Positions 16,921-26,319 of a DNA stretch of 52,418 nucleotides are shown here, one piece after another. The translations under genes and the position numbers were made by a program. The stretch spans positions 1-52,418 of the forward strand of contig LSTE01000049.1 of the NCBI GenBank assembly GCA_001644445.1. Direction: 5' to 3'. The DNA comes from Gammaproteobacteria bacterium SCGC AG-212-F23. Lineage in GTDB: Bacteria > Pseudomonadota > Gammaproteobacteria > DSM-16500. How positions within the stretch are numbered: the stretch's first letter is position 1; each line of letters begins with the position of its first letter. The notes below the pieces were generated by a model that was not told where the DNA came from, made no database searches, and saw only the letters and a list, made by a program, of their open reading frames with translations.

Positions 16921-17969
16921 TTATAAAACTAATATACCATTTATAATGGTTTCAATCCGTTGTATTTCTGATAAAGTTTTGTCAAAATCTGGCGGGTTTC
17001 CAAAAAACATGCTAATCATTTTTTCATAATCTTCTTTTAATTGTGCGATAAATGCTGTATTGGGATATAGACGCATGCTGCCGATTTTTGCCGTATCGTA
17101 ATTTGCCCATGTTGAATAAAAATAAATACTCTTGTTGCGAATCACATCATTCAATAAATTAATATCACCTAGAGCATCATTTGTTAGATTATTTTTATCG
17201 AGCATTACAACATCATAATAATGTCGAAATAGTCTTAGAGGTAGAGGTTTTTTAGTGTCACGATGGTATTCAGCATGTAGTAAAGTTATCTTTTCCCAGA
17301 AAGTACGCTTTGCAACCAATGATTTGACTACTATGGGTGAAATTGAATTACTTAATTCTGGTAATAATTCGTGAATATAGGGAGATACTAATTTAGATTC
17401 TGTTGGGCTGGTATCTCCTCGTGCTCCGAATTCTAACTTAATAGATGTTTTGATGTATTCATTTGATGATAATTCTAAACAAATTGGATAATGAAAAGTA
17501 AGACTAATATTATCTTTGTTATGATCGTCAATTTCTAATTTCCAAGAATTTTTTGAAAAATATATAGATATTTCCTCGTTAAAGACTTCTGTTAAAAGAG
17601 GTTTAATTTCATGGGTAATTTTGTGATTGACGTGTTCAGTAAATTTTTTAGAACGCTTACTCTGTTGAGCTCTCGTTGTGGCAGATGCTGGGTCAATATC
17701 TTCTGTTATTCCAATATATTCTTTTGACAAAGTTAGATCAATGTCTTCTGAAAATCGATGGATAATATTATAGCATTTTGAAAGAGAAGTGCCGCCTTTA
17801 AAAGTGACATGAGGAGATAAATTTGGGTTAGTAAATATTTTATTTAATGTCCAACATACCCAAAAATCTTTTCAATAAGAATTGGATTTTTGATATAGTG
17901 AGATCGAGAAGTGGCTTCTATAAAAAATTGTGCGCGCTCATGAGCGCTTGCTTGAAGTATTTCTTTCAT
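16921..17969 (-). pseudogene. AbiEii-type toxin of a type IV toxin-antitoxin system, frameshifted
   Basis: Read from the ATG at 17969 the frame gives MKEILQASAHERAQFFIEAT and stops at 17843-17845 soon after HYIKNPILIEK. Adding one A to the AAAA run at about 17871-17874 restores the family sequence: KDFWVCWTLNKIF, then FKGGTSLSKCYNII and RFSEDIDLTL, then the long open frame down to 16921. GGTSLSK and SEDIDL are the nucleotidyltransferase signatures of AbiEii/AbiGii toxins. The longest open piece starts only at a TTG (17730) after both motifs, so no active enzyme can be made without a frameshift. The repaired length (about 350 residues) suits the family. Sequencing error is possible. Confidence 0.75.
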
Positions 17970-18570
17970 TGTCTGTCCTTATTATTTTTAGGATGAATGG
18001 TATCATCCAATTGGGTAATTGATTTAAATTTTTTTTTAGTTGAACTTTATTTTTTGGTGACAAAATCGTTCTACATTTTTTTATCATGTCATCGGTAATA
18101 CTATTTTTTCCTATATAATGTAATGCGTTGATTACTTTGACGGTATTTGGGTTTAAAGACGATTTATTTAAAAATTTAGAATGGGTGAGTGTGATTGGGT
18201 AATTGGCAATTTTTTTCTTTTTTGAGTTTCCTGAGGTAATATACATGGGCTTAGCAGGTACTTGCGTATCTAATCCCAATTGATTTGCCAAACTCGCACC
18301 ACTGGGTTGAATGATATCGCCTGATTGTGATGCAATAGCATTAGCAATTTTATCAGGACTAGCGGCGAGAGTTCCCAGTTTAGGGTGAGTCGCTGGGAAA
18401 TCATAAATTCCATGATCTAATTGGCGAATAATGCCTTTTTGAGTAAGTCGATATAAGATCACGCCAATGGTGTTGCGATGGGCAAGATCAATGAAATCTT
18501 TGGGTGTAAAAACCCACCCGCGTTGTTTGCCACGGATGCGGCGTAAAATGCTGTTGCTTATCGATCTCAT
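17938..18570 (-). CDS. AbiEi-like antitoxin/regulator (DUF6088 type) of a type IV toxin-antitoxin system
   Basis: A 210-residue protein. Residues 1-90 form a winged-helix AbiEi-type DNA-binding domain (GWVFTPKDFIDLAHR, then VILYRLTQKGIIRQLDHGIY). The C-terminal domain contains SGDIIQPSGASLANQLGL and PAKPMYITSGNSKKKK, the DUF6088 signature. Such proteins repress their own operon and block the AbiEii nucleotidyltransferase without binding it. Its 3' end overlaps the toxin start by 32 bases, the usual antitoxin-first order. The antitoxin is intact while the toxin is broken, the expected direction of decay. Confidence 0.8.
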   Translation of the reverse strand: MRSISNSILRRIRGKQRGWVFTPKDFIDLAHRNTIGVILYRLTQKGIIRQLDHGIYDFPATHPKLGTLAASPDKIANAIASQSGDIIQPSGASLANQLGLDTQVPAKPMYITSGNSKKKKIANYPITLTHSKFLNKSSLNPNTVKVINALHYIGKNSITDDMIKKCRTILSPKNKVQLKKNLNQLPNWMIPFILKIIRTDNERNTSSKRS

Positions 18571-18895
18571 TAAGGATTTCCATGTAATAAAAACAATATT
18601 AAAAACATTACATTTATTTTAAAATAAACAATATTAACTTATTGATTAATAATGTATTATAATCTATATCTGTTATTTAGTGCTTTATGATATTATATCA
18701 TGCATTATTATAGATTCAATAGCTATTGATTACTATTTATTAATTTAAGATAAGATTAGAAAAAGACTGAGAAGGAAGCGGTAAATTCACTTTACTTAAG
18801 CAGGGAAACTAAATAGCATTGCATATGACAACAGCCAACATCAGCGTTCAATAATAAATATTATCAGACGCTGATATTGATGTAGGAGAGTGAGA
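18571..18895. other. AT-rich gene-free stretch with one stem-loop
   Basis: I see no gene in these 325 bases. A stem-loop with arms ATCAGCGT (18840-18847) and ACGCTGAT (18868-18875) and an AT-rich self-complementary loop lies just after the end of the small secreted protein gene. It has no U-run on either strand, so I do not call it a terminator. The part nearest 18571 should hold the AbiE promoter. Confidence 0.4.
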
Positions 18896-19228
18896 TTACT
18901 CTAGAGTTTTTACCCAATGTCCAGGAACTAATGTCCAGGAAACACATGATCCATCAGCATTAGCTGTAGTGCAAGACCAGTAGTCGGCAATCCATGCTGC
19001 ACCTTCTGTTCTGTTTTCATATTTACATACATTGTGTGTATCGATCCAGATACTACCTTCCCAGTGGCCTGCTACTGAAGTGCAAACTGCTTTTGGTGCG
19101 GGTGTTATGATAGCGTGTTTTTCTACTACCGTGGTTGTTGTAGTAGTCGTTTCTTCTGCTTGTACTCCGAAAGAAATGAATGCAGACAATAAACATGCGC
19201 CAAGAACCGGTAACCGAAAATGAAACAT
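18896..19228 (-). CDS. Small secreted cysteine-containing protein, unknown
   Basis: A 110-residue exported protein. Residues 1-24 form a signal peptide (FRLPVLGACLLSAFISFG, cleavage after QA). A Thr-rich linker follows (EETTTTTTTVVEK), then a Trp/Cys-rich domain: VCTSVAGHWEGSIWI, HNVCKYENRTEG, DYWSCTTANADGSC and TLVPGHWVKTLE. Four cysteines could form two disulfides. GHW occurs near both ends of the domain, recalling the YXWGXW-type small envelope proteins, but I cannot assign a family. GGAGGT precedes the ATG, a strong ribosome site, so it may be well expressed. Confidence 0.65.
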   Translation of the reverse strand: MFHFRLPVLGACLLSAFISFGVQAEETTTTTTTVVEKHAIITPAPKAVCTSVAGHWEGSIWIDTHNVCKYENRTEGAAWIADYWSCTTANADGSCVSWTLVPGHWVKTLE

Positions 19229-19451
19229 ATAACCTCCATTGTTAATAGACTAAATTAAAAATATACAGCTTCAGTAATACTTATGCAATATTTTATCTAG
19301 GGTTGTTGGTATCTTTACAAATTCACAAAAAAATTAATTAGTCTAAAATCAAACAATTATTTAATTATTGAATTAATTTAAGATATATCACATATTGTTT
19401 TAGTACGACGCAGTGTAATATACTTTGTTTCTCAGAGCCCAAGGAAGCGTT

Positions 19452-21431
19452 ATGGAGCGTCAAATTGGAGAAAAACAGCAGAAAGAAAAGATTTATAAAG
19501 TTCCTTCGTCATTTCTAAAACATGCGCATATTAATCTTAAACAATATAAAAAACTCTATCGATATTCGATAAAAAATCCTAACAAGTTTTGGGCCCAGCA
19601 AGCAGAGAAATTTATTAACTGGTTTTCTCCTTGGAAAAAAATATCAACGGGTAGTTTAAAAAAACACAACATGCGTTGGTTCGTCGGTGGAAAATTAAAT
19701 GCATGCTATAACTGTATTGACCGTCATCTAGAAACACATAGAAATGTTGCGGCAATTATTTGGGAGAGTGATAATGGAAACGAATCACGAACTATTAGTT
19801 ATGGCGAGCTTCACGAAAAAGTATCGCGGTTTGCCAACGTCTTAAAAAAACAAGGTGTTAAAAAAGGTGATCGCGTTTGTATCTATTTGCCCATGATTCC
19901 TGAAATTATTATTGCTATGCTTGCTTGTGCCCGTATTGGTGCTATTCATTCTGTAGTATTTGGAGGTTTTTCCGCGGAATCGCTGTGCACGCGTATTCTC
20001 GATGCTGGTTGTCGACTGCTTATCACTGCTGATTTCGGCGCGCGTGGTGGTCAATACATTCCATCTAAGAAAAATGCAGATAAAGCCATTGCAAAATGTC
20101 CAAAAGTAAAAAAAGTCATTGTTGTTAAGCATACAGGTCATCCTATTACAATGCACAGAAAGCGTGATATTTGGTATCACGAGGCTATGAGTGAGGTTGA
20201 TGCAAAATGCCCTGCTGTAAAAATGGATGCGAATGATCCACTTTTTATTCTCTACACATCGGGTTCAACCGGTAAGCCCAAAGGTATATTGCATACCATT
20301 GGTGGTTATTTAGTTTTTGTTGCAATGAGTTTTAAATATATTTTTGATTATCATGCTGGCGATACTTATTGGTGTACGGCGGATTTGGGATGGATTACAG
20401 GGCACTCATATCTTCTGTATGGACCATTACTCAACGGAGGAACTACGCTTTTGTTTGAAGGTGTGCCGAATTATCCTAGTTTTTCTCGTTATTGGGAAAT
20501 TATTGATAAACACCAGGTCAATATTTTTTATACGGCACCGACTGCCATTCGTGCTTTGCGTCATGAAGGTGATGATTGGGTCAAAAAAACGAGTCGAAAA
20601 AGTCTTAAATTATTAGGATCAGTAGGTGAACCTATTAATCCTGATGTTTGGGAATGGTATTACAATGTTGTTGGTAATAAACGCTGTCCTATTGTTGATA
20701 CTTGGTGGCAAACAGAAACAGGCGGAATATTGATTACACCTTTGCCGGGCGCAACGCCATTAAAACCAGGATCGGCTGCTTGGCCTTTTTTTGGAATTGT
20801 GCCTGAAATTATTAACGAAAAAAGTAAGCTTGTTAAAGATAATCAATCAGGAAGATTAGTTCTCAAACAAGCTTGGCCGGGATTGATGAAAACGATTTAC
20901 GGCGATAAGAAACGTTTTGTGAAAACTTATTTTAAAGAAGTTCCCGGAAAATATTTAACAGGCGATAGTGCTTATCGTGATAAAAAAGGTTATTTTTGGA
21001 TTATAGGTCGTAATGATGATGTGATCAAAGTATCCGGTCATCGTATTGGCACAGGTGAAGTTGAAAGTGCTTTGCTTTCTGTGCCAGCAGTATCAGAGGC
21101 TGCAGTTGTTGCAGTTCCACACGAAATAAAAGGTCAGAGTATTTTCGCCTATGTGGTAAAAAAATCAGGTGCTAAGTCAGATGCGTTGAAAAAAACACTG
21201 AATAATAGAGTACGCCAAAAGATAGGGCCTATTGCAACATTACAAGATGTGCAATGGGTAAAAGCACTTCCTAAAACACGATCGGGAAAAATCATGCGCC
21301 GTATTTTACGAAAAATTGCGGTGAATGAGTTTGATGATTTAGGCGATACATCAACATTAGCTAATCCTAGTGTTGTAGATGATTTAATTGCAGAGCGGAA
21401 AAAATATTCAGCTAAGATTATTAAAAGGTAA
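19452..21431 (+). CDS. acs: Acetyl-CoA synthetase (AMP-forming)
   Basis: A 659-residue acyl-adenylate ligase that activates acetate to acetyl-CoA. The start at 19452 has AAGGA 8 bases upstream. The ATP P-loop is [19 protein letters not shown] carries the tryptophan that limits the acyl pocket to acetate or propionate. The C-terminal domain ends with [11 protein letters not shown], whose Lys613 is the conserved acetylation-regulated lysine. The N-terminus ([17 protein letters not shown]) is the usual Acs segment. Propionyl-CoA synthetase is the nearest alternative; the overall length and motifs favour Acs. It stands alone with a stem-loop after the stop. Confidence 0.9.
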   Translation: MERQIGEKQQKEKIYKVPSSFLKHAHINLKQYKKLYRYSIKNPNKFWAQQAEKFINWFSPWKKISTGSLKKHNMRWFVGGKLNACYNCIDRHLETHRNVAAIIWESDNGNESRTISYGELHEKVSRFANVLKKQGVKKGDRVCIYLPMIPEIIIAMLACARIGAIHSVVFGGFSAESLCTRILDAGCRLLITADFGARGGQYIPSKKNADKAIAKCPKVKKVIVVKHTGHPITMHRKRDIWYHEAMSEVDAKCPAVKMDANDPLFILYTSGSTGKPKGILHTIGGYLVFVAMSFKYIFDYHAGDTYWCTADLGWITGHSYLLYGPLLNGGTTLLFEGVPNYPSFSRYWEIIDKHQVNIFYTAPTAIRALRHEGDDWVKKTSRKSLKLLGSVGEPINPDVWEWYYNVVGNKRCPIVDTWWQTETGGILITPLPGATPLKPGSAAWPFFGIVPEIINEKSKLVKDNQSGRLVLKQAWPGLMKTIYGDKKRFVKTYFKEVPGKYLTGDSAYRDKKGYFWIIGRNDDVIKVSGHRIGTGEVESALLSVPAVSEAAVVAVPHEIKGQSIFAYVVKKSGAKSDALKKTLNNRVRQKIGPIATLQDVQWVKALPKTRSGKIMRRILRKIAVNEFDDLGDTSTLANPSVVDDLIAERKKYSAKIIKR

Positions 21432-21437
21432 AAAAAT

Positions 21438-21477
21438 AATGTTAGCTTATAAAGAAGCCAACATTTAAGATTTTATG
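21438..21477 (+). terminator. Candidate terminator of acs
   Basis: Arms AATGTTAGCTT (21438-21448) and AAGCCAACATT (21455-21465) pair except for one base, with a 6-base loop, 7 bases after the acs stop. The T-tract after it is broken (TAAGATTTTA), so efficiency is uncertain. Confidence 0.45.
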
Positions 21478-21529
21478 GTACACTGTTTATTATATTTTTT
21501 TATGTCCAATTTTTTTAAAAGGATTAATC

Positions 21530-22110
21530 ATGATGAAAAAGATATTAAATTTAATCGCGATGATGCTATTGAGTTTGAATACTGCATTTGCATTACAGTT
21601 ATCATCAGATGTCAATGGTGTAGTGACTGTATCTGAACCGCAGTTGCATGTAGGTGATCAGGCGCCACAAGTGACTCTGATGACACCTGATTTTAAAAAG
21701 AAAGAAATTGGAGGGCTACAGGTAAGGTACAAATCATTTCTACAATCGAATCATTTAATACATCTGTCTGTGATTTGCAAACCATGCAACTGAGTGATGC
21801 AGCGAAACGTTTAAAAAATGTTGAAATCAGCGTTGTTACTGCCAACATGCCTTTTATTGTTGATGATTTTAAAATGAAACATAAAATTAAAAATATTAAT
21901 TTGCTATCGATATTCAATAGTGATGTTTTTGGTAAGAAATACGGTGTGCAAGTGGTGGATGGTGAATTAACAGGTATTCTTGCGCGTTCTGTTTTTGTCA
22001 TTGATAGAAGAGGTAAAGTTGTTTATAAGGAAATAACTTCCAATATCGACAAAATGCCTGATTTAAAACAAGCGATTAGCGTTGCTGAAAAAATGTCGCA
22101 GAGTTCATAA
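21530..22110 (+). pseudogene. tpx: Exported thiol peroxidase (Tpx-like), frameshifted
   Basis: Two overlapping frames together encode one peroxiredoxin. The first (21530-21793) gives a signal peptide (LNLIAMMLLSLNTAFA) and the Tpx start (VHVGDQAPQV-like: LHVGDQAPQVTLMTPDF), then leaves the family frame at GGLQ. One extra G at 21721-21722 (GG to GGG) would join it to the second frame: GKVQIISTIESFNTSVCDLQ, with the peroxidatic Cys codon at 21769-21771, then LLSIFNSDVFGKKYGVQVVD and ARSVFVIDRRGKVVYKE. The resolving Cys of Tpx (R-F-C after L-P-F-A) is absent; the segment reads PFIVDDFKMK. Export is unusual for Tpx. It is frameshifted or has a sequencing error. Confidence 0.75.
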
Positions 22111-22149
22111 GTTTGCTTTTGATTATATGTTCGATGGATAAGAAAAATC

Positions 22150-22908
22150 ATGAAAAATTCGGTTGAGCGTTTTAGTCAGACAGTCAATGATTATGCTAAA
22201 TACCGGCCTTCATATCCGCAGGAAGTATTGCAAGTGCTGATTGCTAAGTGCGGATTGACTAAAGATAAAATCGTTGCTGATGTAGGTTCTGGTACGGGAT
22301 TATTATCAAAATTGCTTCTTGAATATGGAAGTGCTGTTTATGGTGTTGAACCTAATCAATTCATGCGTGAAGCAGCGGAAGTGTATTTAAAGTCATACCC
22401 TAATTTTTTTAGTGTTAATGGGATTGCCGAAGCAACAACTTTGCAAAATCAAAGTGTCGATATTATAACAGTCGGTACCGCGTTTCATTGGTTTGATGCA
22501 GAAAAAACTAAAATTGAGTTCAAACGTATTTTAAAATCATCTGGGTGGGTTGTATTAGTTTGGAATGTTAGGAATATGGAGAAATCTGAATTATTACATG
22601 ATTATGAAGATCTTATTTTGCGTTATGGGAAAGATTATCGAGAATCTAATGCGAGAAGATTTGATAAAACAGCTATTGCAGAGTTTTTTAGTCCATATGA
22701 GATGAAAATTCAATCATTTAAAAATTTTCAGCAATTTGATTGGGAAGGTTTGAAAGGCAGACTTTTATCTACGTCTTATAGTTTGCGGCCTGGGGATGAT
22801 CAATATGATGAAATGTTGGAGGCCTTGAAGAATATATTTGATCGATACCAACGACATGGTATGGTGGAATTTTTGTATGAGACAAAACTGTATTATGGAC
22901 GTTTTTAG
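22150..22908 (+). CDS. Class I SAM-dependent methyltransferase
   Basis: A 252-residue methyltransferase. Motif I is VADVGSGTGLLSKLLLE (residues 39-55) with the SAM-binding GxGxG, and the acidic end of strand 2 is VYGVEPNQFMREAA. GTAFHWFDAEKTKIEFKRIL is motif III/post-motif, typical of the methyltransferase 11 group close to YafE/UbiE-like enzymes. YAKYRPSYP near the N-terminus is the common opening of this subgroup. The substrate is not determined. It lies 28 bases before mutM on the same strand and 40 bases after the broken tpx, so the three may share a transcript. Confidence 0.8.
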   Translation: MKNSVERFSQTVNDYAKYRPSYPQEVLQVLIAKCGLTKDKIVADVGSGTGLLSKLLLEYGSAVYGVEPNQFMREAAEVYLKSYPNFFSVNGIAEATTLQNQSVDIITVGTAFHWFDAEKTKIEFKRILKSSGWVVLVWNVRNMEKSELLHDYEDLILRYGKDYRESNARRFDKTAIAEFFSPYEMKIQSFKNFQQFDWEGLKGRLLSTSYSLRPGDDQYDEMLEALKNIFDRYQRHGMVEFLYETKLYYGRF

Positions 22909-22936
22909 GTTTTGTTAAATCTTATGGGAAAGAAAT

Positions 22937-23755
22937 ATGCCTGAATTGCCAGAGGTTGAAACGACACTACGGGGTATTGCGCCGCATATTCAGCAGCAAG
23001 TTATTGCGAATGTAGTCGTGCGGCAATATCAATTGCGTTGGGCTATACCGACTAATATTCGGCAAATCTTATTAGGTAAGAAAATTCAAGAGTTGCAGCG
23101 TAGAGGGAAATATCTTCTGCTTAAAACAACTGAAGGCGCTATTATTATTCATTTGGGTATGTCGGGTACTTTGCGTATAGCAACTAAAGAATTGCTGGCT
23201 AAGAAACATGATCACGTTGATATTGTATTTCAAAATCAAAAAATATTGCGCTTCAACGATCCTAGACGTTTTGGTGCATTTTTATGGGTGGATGGTGATC
23301 CTATGCATCATTCGTTATTGACGCATTTGGGTGTTGAACCATTAACAAAAAAATTTAATAGCAAATATCTTTTGGCAGAAGCGCAGGGTAGAGTAATGCC
23401 CGTCAAATCATTGCTGATGGATAGTAAAATTGTCACCGGCGTTGGTAATATTTATGCAACAGAAGCATTGTTTGCAGCAGGCGTTCATCCTGCGTTGCCT
23501 GCGAAATCATTATCACTCAATCATTGTGATCAACTAGTAAAAGCAATCAAGAAAATTTTGCAATCGGCTATTAAACGCGGTGGGACTACTTTAAAAGATT
23601 TTTTAAATAGCGACGGCAAGCCAGGTTATTTTGCTAATCAACTTAGGGTTTATGGTAGAGATGGATTACGCTGTGTGATATGCAATTCAATTTTGCAATT
23701 GATGAAGATTGCCCAGCGGAGTACGGTGTATTGTAGGAAATGCCAGAAATTCTAG
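22937..23755 (+). CDS. mutM: Formamidopyrimidine-DNA glycosylase
   Basis: A 272-residue base-excision repair enzyme that removes 8-oxoguanine and FaPy and nicks the abasic site. MPELPEVETTLRGI gives the catalytic Pro2 and Glu3. KYLLLKT carries the conserved lysine of the N-domain. GVGNIYATEALFAAGVHP is the helix-two-turns-helix core. A C-terminal zinc finger of the C-x2-C-x16-C-x2-C type (CVIC and CRKC) ends the protein. The ATG at 22937 follows GGGAAAG closely. A GC-rich repeat lies 30 bases after the stop. Confidence 0.93.
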   Translation: MPELPEVETTLRGIAPHIQQQVIANVVVRQYQLRWAIPTNIRQILLGKKIQELQRRGKYLLLKTTEGAIIIHLGMSGTLRIATKELLAKKHDHVDIVFQNQKILRFNDPRRFGAFLWVDGDPMHHSLLTHLGVEPLTKKFNSKYLLAEAQGRVMPVKSLLMDSKIVTGVGNIYATEALFAAGVHPALPAKSLSLNHCDQLVKAIKKILQSAIKRGGTTLKDFLNSDGKPGYFANQLRVYGRDGLRCVICNSILQLMKIAQRSTVYCRKCQKF

Positions 23756-23784
23756 AGATTATCTATATTTAAAAATGTGCTAAG

Positions 23785-24010
23785 CAGGAGATCCCCGCTA
23801 AAAACATGCGGGGATGACGGGTGAAGGTCTCGCAGGGGCGGGGAAAAATCCCCGCACAATAACATGGTTGATGGGGTGTGCCTCGTGGGGACGAAAAATA
23901 TCTCATTATCAGCTGCGTTACGTTTGTCATCCTGAACCGCGTTTTTTGCGGTGAAGGATCTCCCACTTAGAGGAAGATTTCTCCTTTCGGGATAACACGC
24001 GCCCCGCAAG
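23785..24010. repeat. Cluster of GC-rich palindromic repeats (families A and B)
   Basis: In the 451-base gap after mutM, three GC-rich dyads stand out from AT-rich surroundings. Family A (23785-23820) has CCCCGC and GCGGGG arms around TAAAAACAT and recurs inverted at 44014-44048. A small perfect hairpin with arms GCGGGGA and TCCCCGC lies at 23838-23855. Family B (23926-23963) contains GTCATCCTGAACCGCG and GCGGTGAAGGATCTCC and recurs inverted at 51211-51249. Frames read through this stretch are repeat-derived and not genes. Confidence 0.75.
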
Positions 24011-24116
24011 GTACCGCTCGTCCTCCCCTTTATTTTTATTGTCCATTAAATGAGCTATTGCGGATTCATAAAAATCATGACGTTATCGAGTCTCACATAT
24101 AAAATATTTTAATATA

Positions 24117-24169
24117 ATCAAATAGATAAAATCTATTTGATTATGTATTTTGTTAAGTGGCGTATAATG
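24117..24169 (+). promoter_or_regulatory. Perfect 12-bp inverted repeat plus -10 box before the L,D-transpeptidase gene
   Basis: AATCAAATAGAT (24117-24128) and ATCTATTTGATT (24132-24143) are exact complements with a 3-base gap. A consensus TATAAT follows at 24164-24169, and the ATG lies 37 bases further on. The dyad covers the -35 area, the classic place for a repressor or activator site. No regulator is encoded next to it. Confidence 0.5.
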
Positions 24170-24206
24170 GTATTTACTAGCAAAGAATAAAGAAGAGGAG
24201 GCTGAG

Positions 24207-24827
24207 ATGAAAATCAGAAATCTATCTTTCTTGTTGGTTGTAGCGTTAGGGTTGTCATTGTCAGCGACAGCTCGGGCTGATTATGAAGAGTCAGATGGTT
24301 CTTATCCTTATCAATCTTATGACAGTGGTTCGTATTCTTCAGGCCCGTATGCTTCACCTCAACCATCTGCCGAAGAACCTACATCATATGGTTCTCGCGG
24401 TGATTATGCCTCACGCCTACCTCAACAAATTTCACCACCCGGTGAAAGCTTAATTGTCATTGATCCACGACTGCATGTTTGGGGTGCATATTCAGCAGAT
24501 GGCAGATTAATTCGCGCTGGACTCGCATCTGCAGGCGCCAATTGGTGTCCGGATATCGGTCGTCGTTGCCACACGCGTTCAGGTAGCTTTCGTATTCAAT
24601 CGTTAGGAAATGGGGGTTGTGTTTCCTCTATCTATCCATTGGGTGAGGGCGGTGCACCTATGCCATATTGTATGTTTTTTAATGGCAATCAAGGTTTGCA
24701 TGGTTCGAATGCGATAGGTGAAGGAAATTATAGCCACGGTTGCGTACGTGTGAGCGTCAGCGATGCAAGATGGATACGTTATGATTTTGCGCATATCGGT
24801 ACGCGAGTGATTGTGAGATCTTACTAA
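24207..24827 (+). CDS. Exported L,D-transpeptidase (YkuD domain)
   Basis: A 206-residue periplasmic protein. Residues 1-24 form the signal peptide (FLLVVALGLSLSATARA). A disordered Ser/Tyr/Pro/Gly-rich linker follows to about residue 75 (YPYQSYDSGSYSSGPYASPQ). The YkuD domain ends with SHGCVRVSVSDA, where His177 and Cys179 are the catalytic pair. Such enzymes form 3-3 cross-links in peptidoglycan or attach outer-membrane proteins to it. GAGGAGG gives a very strong ribosome site. The upstream palindrome suggests regulated transcription. The gene ends 46 bases before the hairpin at the glnA start. Confidence 0.88.
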   Translation: MKIRNLSFLLVVALGLSLSATARADYEESDGSYPYQSYDSGSYSSGPYASPQPSAEEPTSYGSRGDYASRLPQQISPPGESLIVIDPRLHVWGAYSADGRLIRAGLASAGANWCPDIGRRCHTRSGSFRIQSLGNGGCVSSIYPLGEGGAPMPYCMFFNGNQGLHGSNAIGEGNYSHGCVRVSVSDARWIRYDFAHIGTRVIVRSY

Positions 24828-24873
24828 AAATATTTTGTAAGAACTCCTAGCCAGCATCATATTCCATCGCTAG

Positions 24874-24912
24874 AATACTCCGATTCTCATTCCCCCAATC
24901 GGAGTATTTTTT
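24874..24912 (+). promoter_or_regulatory. Terminator-like hairpin that buries the glnA ribosome-binding site
   Basis: AATACTCCGATT (24874-24885) and AATCGGAGTATT (24897-24908) pair perfectly over 12 bp with an 11-base loop. The right arm runs into a T-tract (24907-24912) that touches the glnA ATG at 24913. The only Shine-Dalgarno sequence, GGAG (24901-24904, 8 bases before the ATG), lies inside the right arm. The structure could end upstream transcription and block glnA translation, so opening it would be a control point. Confidence 0.6.
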
Positions 24913-26319
24913 ATGGCAAACCCGGTCAAAAAATTAATTGAACAACACAAAATCGAATTTGTAGATTTGCGGTTTACCGATTTGCAGGGAAAAGAGCATC
25001 ATGTGACCCTACCTATTTGCAAAGTTGATGATCATTTTTTTGAAAATGGTAAAGTATTTGATGGGTCTTCGATTGCTGGCTGGTGTATTATCCATAAATC
25101 AGATCTAGTATTAAAACCTGATTTGAATGCCGCTTATGTAGATCCTTTCTGTGATCTGCCTACTTTAGTTATTCGTTGTGATATCTATGATCCGACTACA
25201 GGTGCGCCTTACAAGCGCGATCCTAGAGCTGTCGCTAGACGTGCCGAAGAATATGTCAAACAGTTAGGTGTTGCTGATACTTGTTATTTTGGTCAAGAAG
25301 TAGAGTTTTTTATTTTTGACCATGTTGTGTGGGACTTAGCGATCAATGGTTGTTCCTACAAAATCGATTCGCACGAAGGTGCATGGAATACTAACCAAGA
25401 ATCAGAATACGGCAATATGGGGCATAGGCCGCGTGTCAAAGGTGGTTATTTTCCAGTGCCGCCAGTGGATTCTTCACATAATTTGCGTTCAGAGATGTGT
25501 CAAGTGTTGCAACAAGTTGGATTACATCCGGAAGTCCATCATCATGAAGTTGCAACGGCAAACCAGAATGAAATTACCACTCGTTATAGCACTTTACTAG
25601 TGAAAGCCGATGAAATGTTAGTGTTCAAATACATTATCCAAAATGTTGCGCAAGAACACGGAAAAACAATTACGTTTATGCCAAAACCCTTGGTAGGCGA
25701 TAATGGCAGTGGTTTGCATTGCCATCAATCATTAGCGAAAGACGGCAAAAATTTATTTGCGGGTGACAAATACGCAGGACTTTCTGAGCTAGCGCTTTAT
25801 TACACGGGTGGGATTATTAAACATGCACGTGCCTTAAATGCATTAACCAATCCTAGCACGAATAGTTATAAACGTTTAGTGCCAGGTTTTGAAGCGCCGG
25901 TGACGATGGTATATTCAGAAAGCAATCGATCTGCGGCAATTCGTATTCCACATGTTTTTAGTTCAAAAGAAAAACGTATCGAAGCGCGTTTCCCAGATGC
26001 GATGTGTAATCCTTATCTGGCGTTTTCTGCTATGTTAATGGCAGGTTTAGATGGCATTCAAAATAAAATTTTGCCAGGCGATCCTGTCGATGAAAATTTA
26101 TATGATTTAGATCCTGCGAAATTAAAAAGCCTAACACATTTGTGTGCTTCACTCGATGAAGCATTAGATGCACTAGAAAAAGATCACGACTTTTTGTTGA
26201 AAGGCGGCGTTTTTACCAAAGAACTTTTGGAATCCTATATTCGCATCAAGCGCGAAGAATGCGCGCGCTTGAATAAAACAACGCATCCTATCGAGTTTGA
26301 TCTTTATTTTAGTTTATGA
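24913..26319 (+). CDS. glnA: Glutamine synthetase, type I
   Basis: A 468-residue GlnA that makes glutamine from glutamate, ammonia and [12 protein letters not shown] is the N-terminal signature (the usual M/S-D residues at the subunit interface), [10 protein letters not shown] and [11 protein letters not shown] hold metal and substrate ligands, and [10 protein letters not shown] contains the active-site arginine loop. NLYDLDP carries Tyr397, the position adenylylated by GlnE in enterobacteria, so that control is likely kept. The length equals the E. coli enzyme. The start is buried in a hairpin (24874-24912). The stop overlaps the xthA start (ATGA). Confidence 0.95.
   Translation: MANPVKKLIEQHKIEFVDLRFTDLQGKEHHVTLPICKVDDHFFENGKVFDGSSIAGWCIIHKSDLVLKPDLNAAYVDPFCDLPTLVIRCDIYDPTTGAPYKRDPRAVARRAEEYVKQLGVADTCYFGQEVEFFIFDHVVWDLAINGCSYKIDSHEGAWNTNQESEYGNMGHRPRVKGGYFPVPPVDSSHNLRSEMCQVLQQVGLHPEVHHHEVATANQNEITTRYSTLLVKADEMLVFKYIIQNVAQEHGKTITFMPKPLVGDNGSGLHCHQSLAKDGKNLFAGDKYAGLSELALYYTGGIIKHARALNALTNPSTNSYKRLVPGFEAPVTMVYSESNRSAAIRIPHVFSSKEKRIEARFPDAMCNPYLAFSAMLMAGLDGIQNKILPGDPVDENLYDLDPAKLKSLTHLCASLDEALDALEKDHDFLLKGGVFTKELLESYIRIKREECARLNKTTHPIEFDLYFSL

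Noticed and set aside
18840-18875. Intrinsic terminator after the small secreted protein gene
   Set aside because: The stem is followed by no T-run on the relevant strand.
23752-24009. Minus-strand reading frames after mutM
   Set aside because: They read through GC-rich palindromic repeats, have no ribosome site and no family resemblance.
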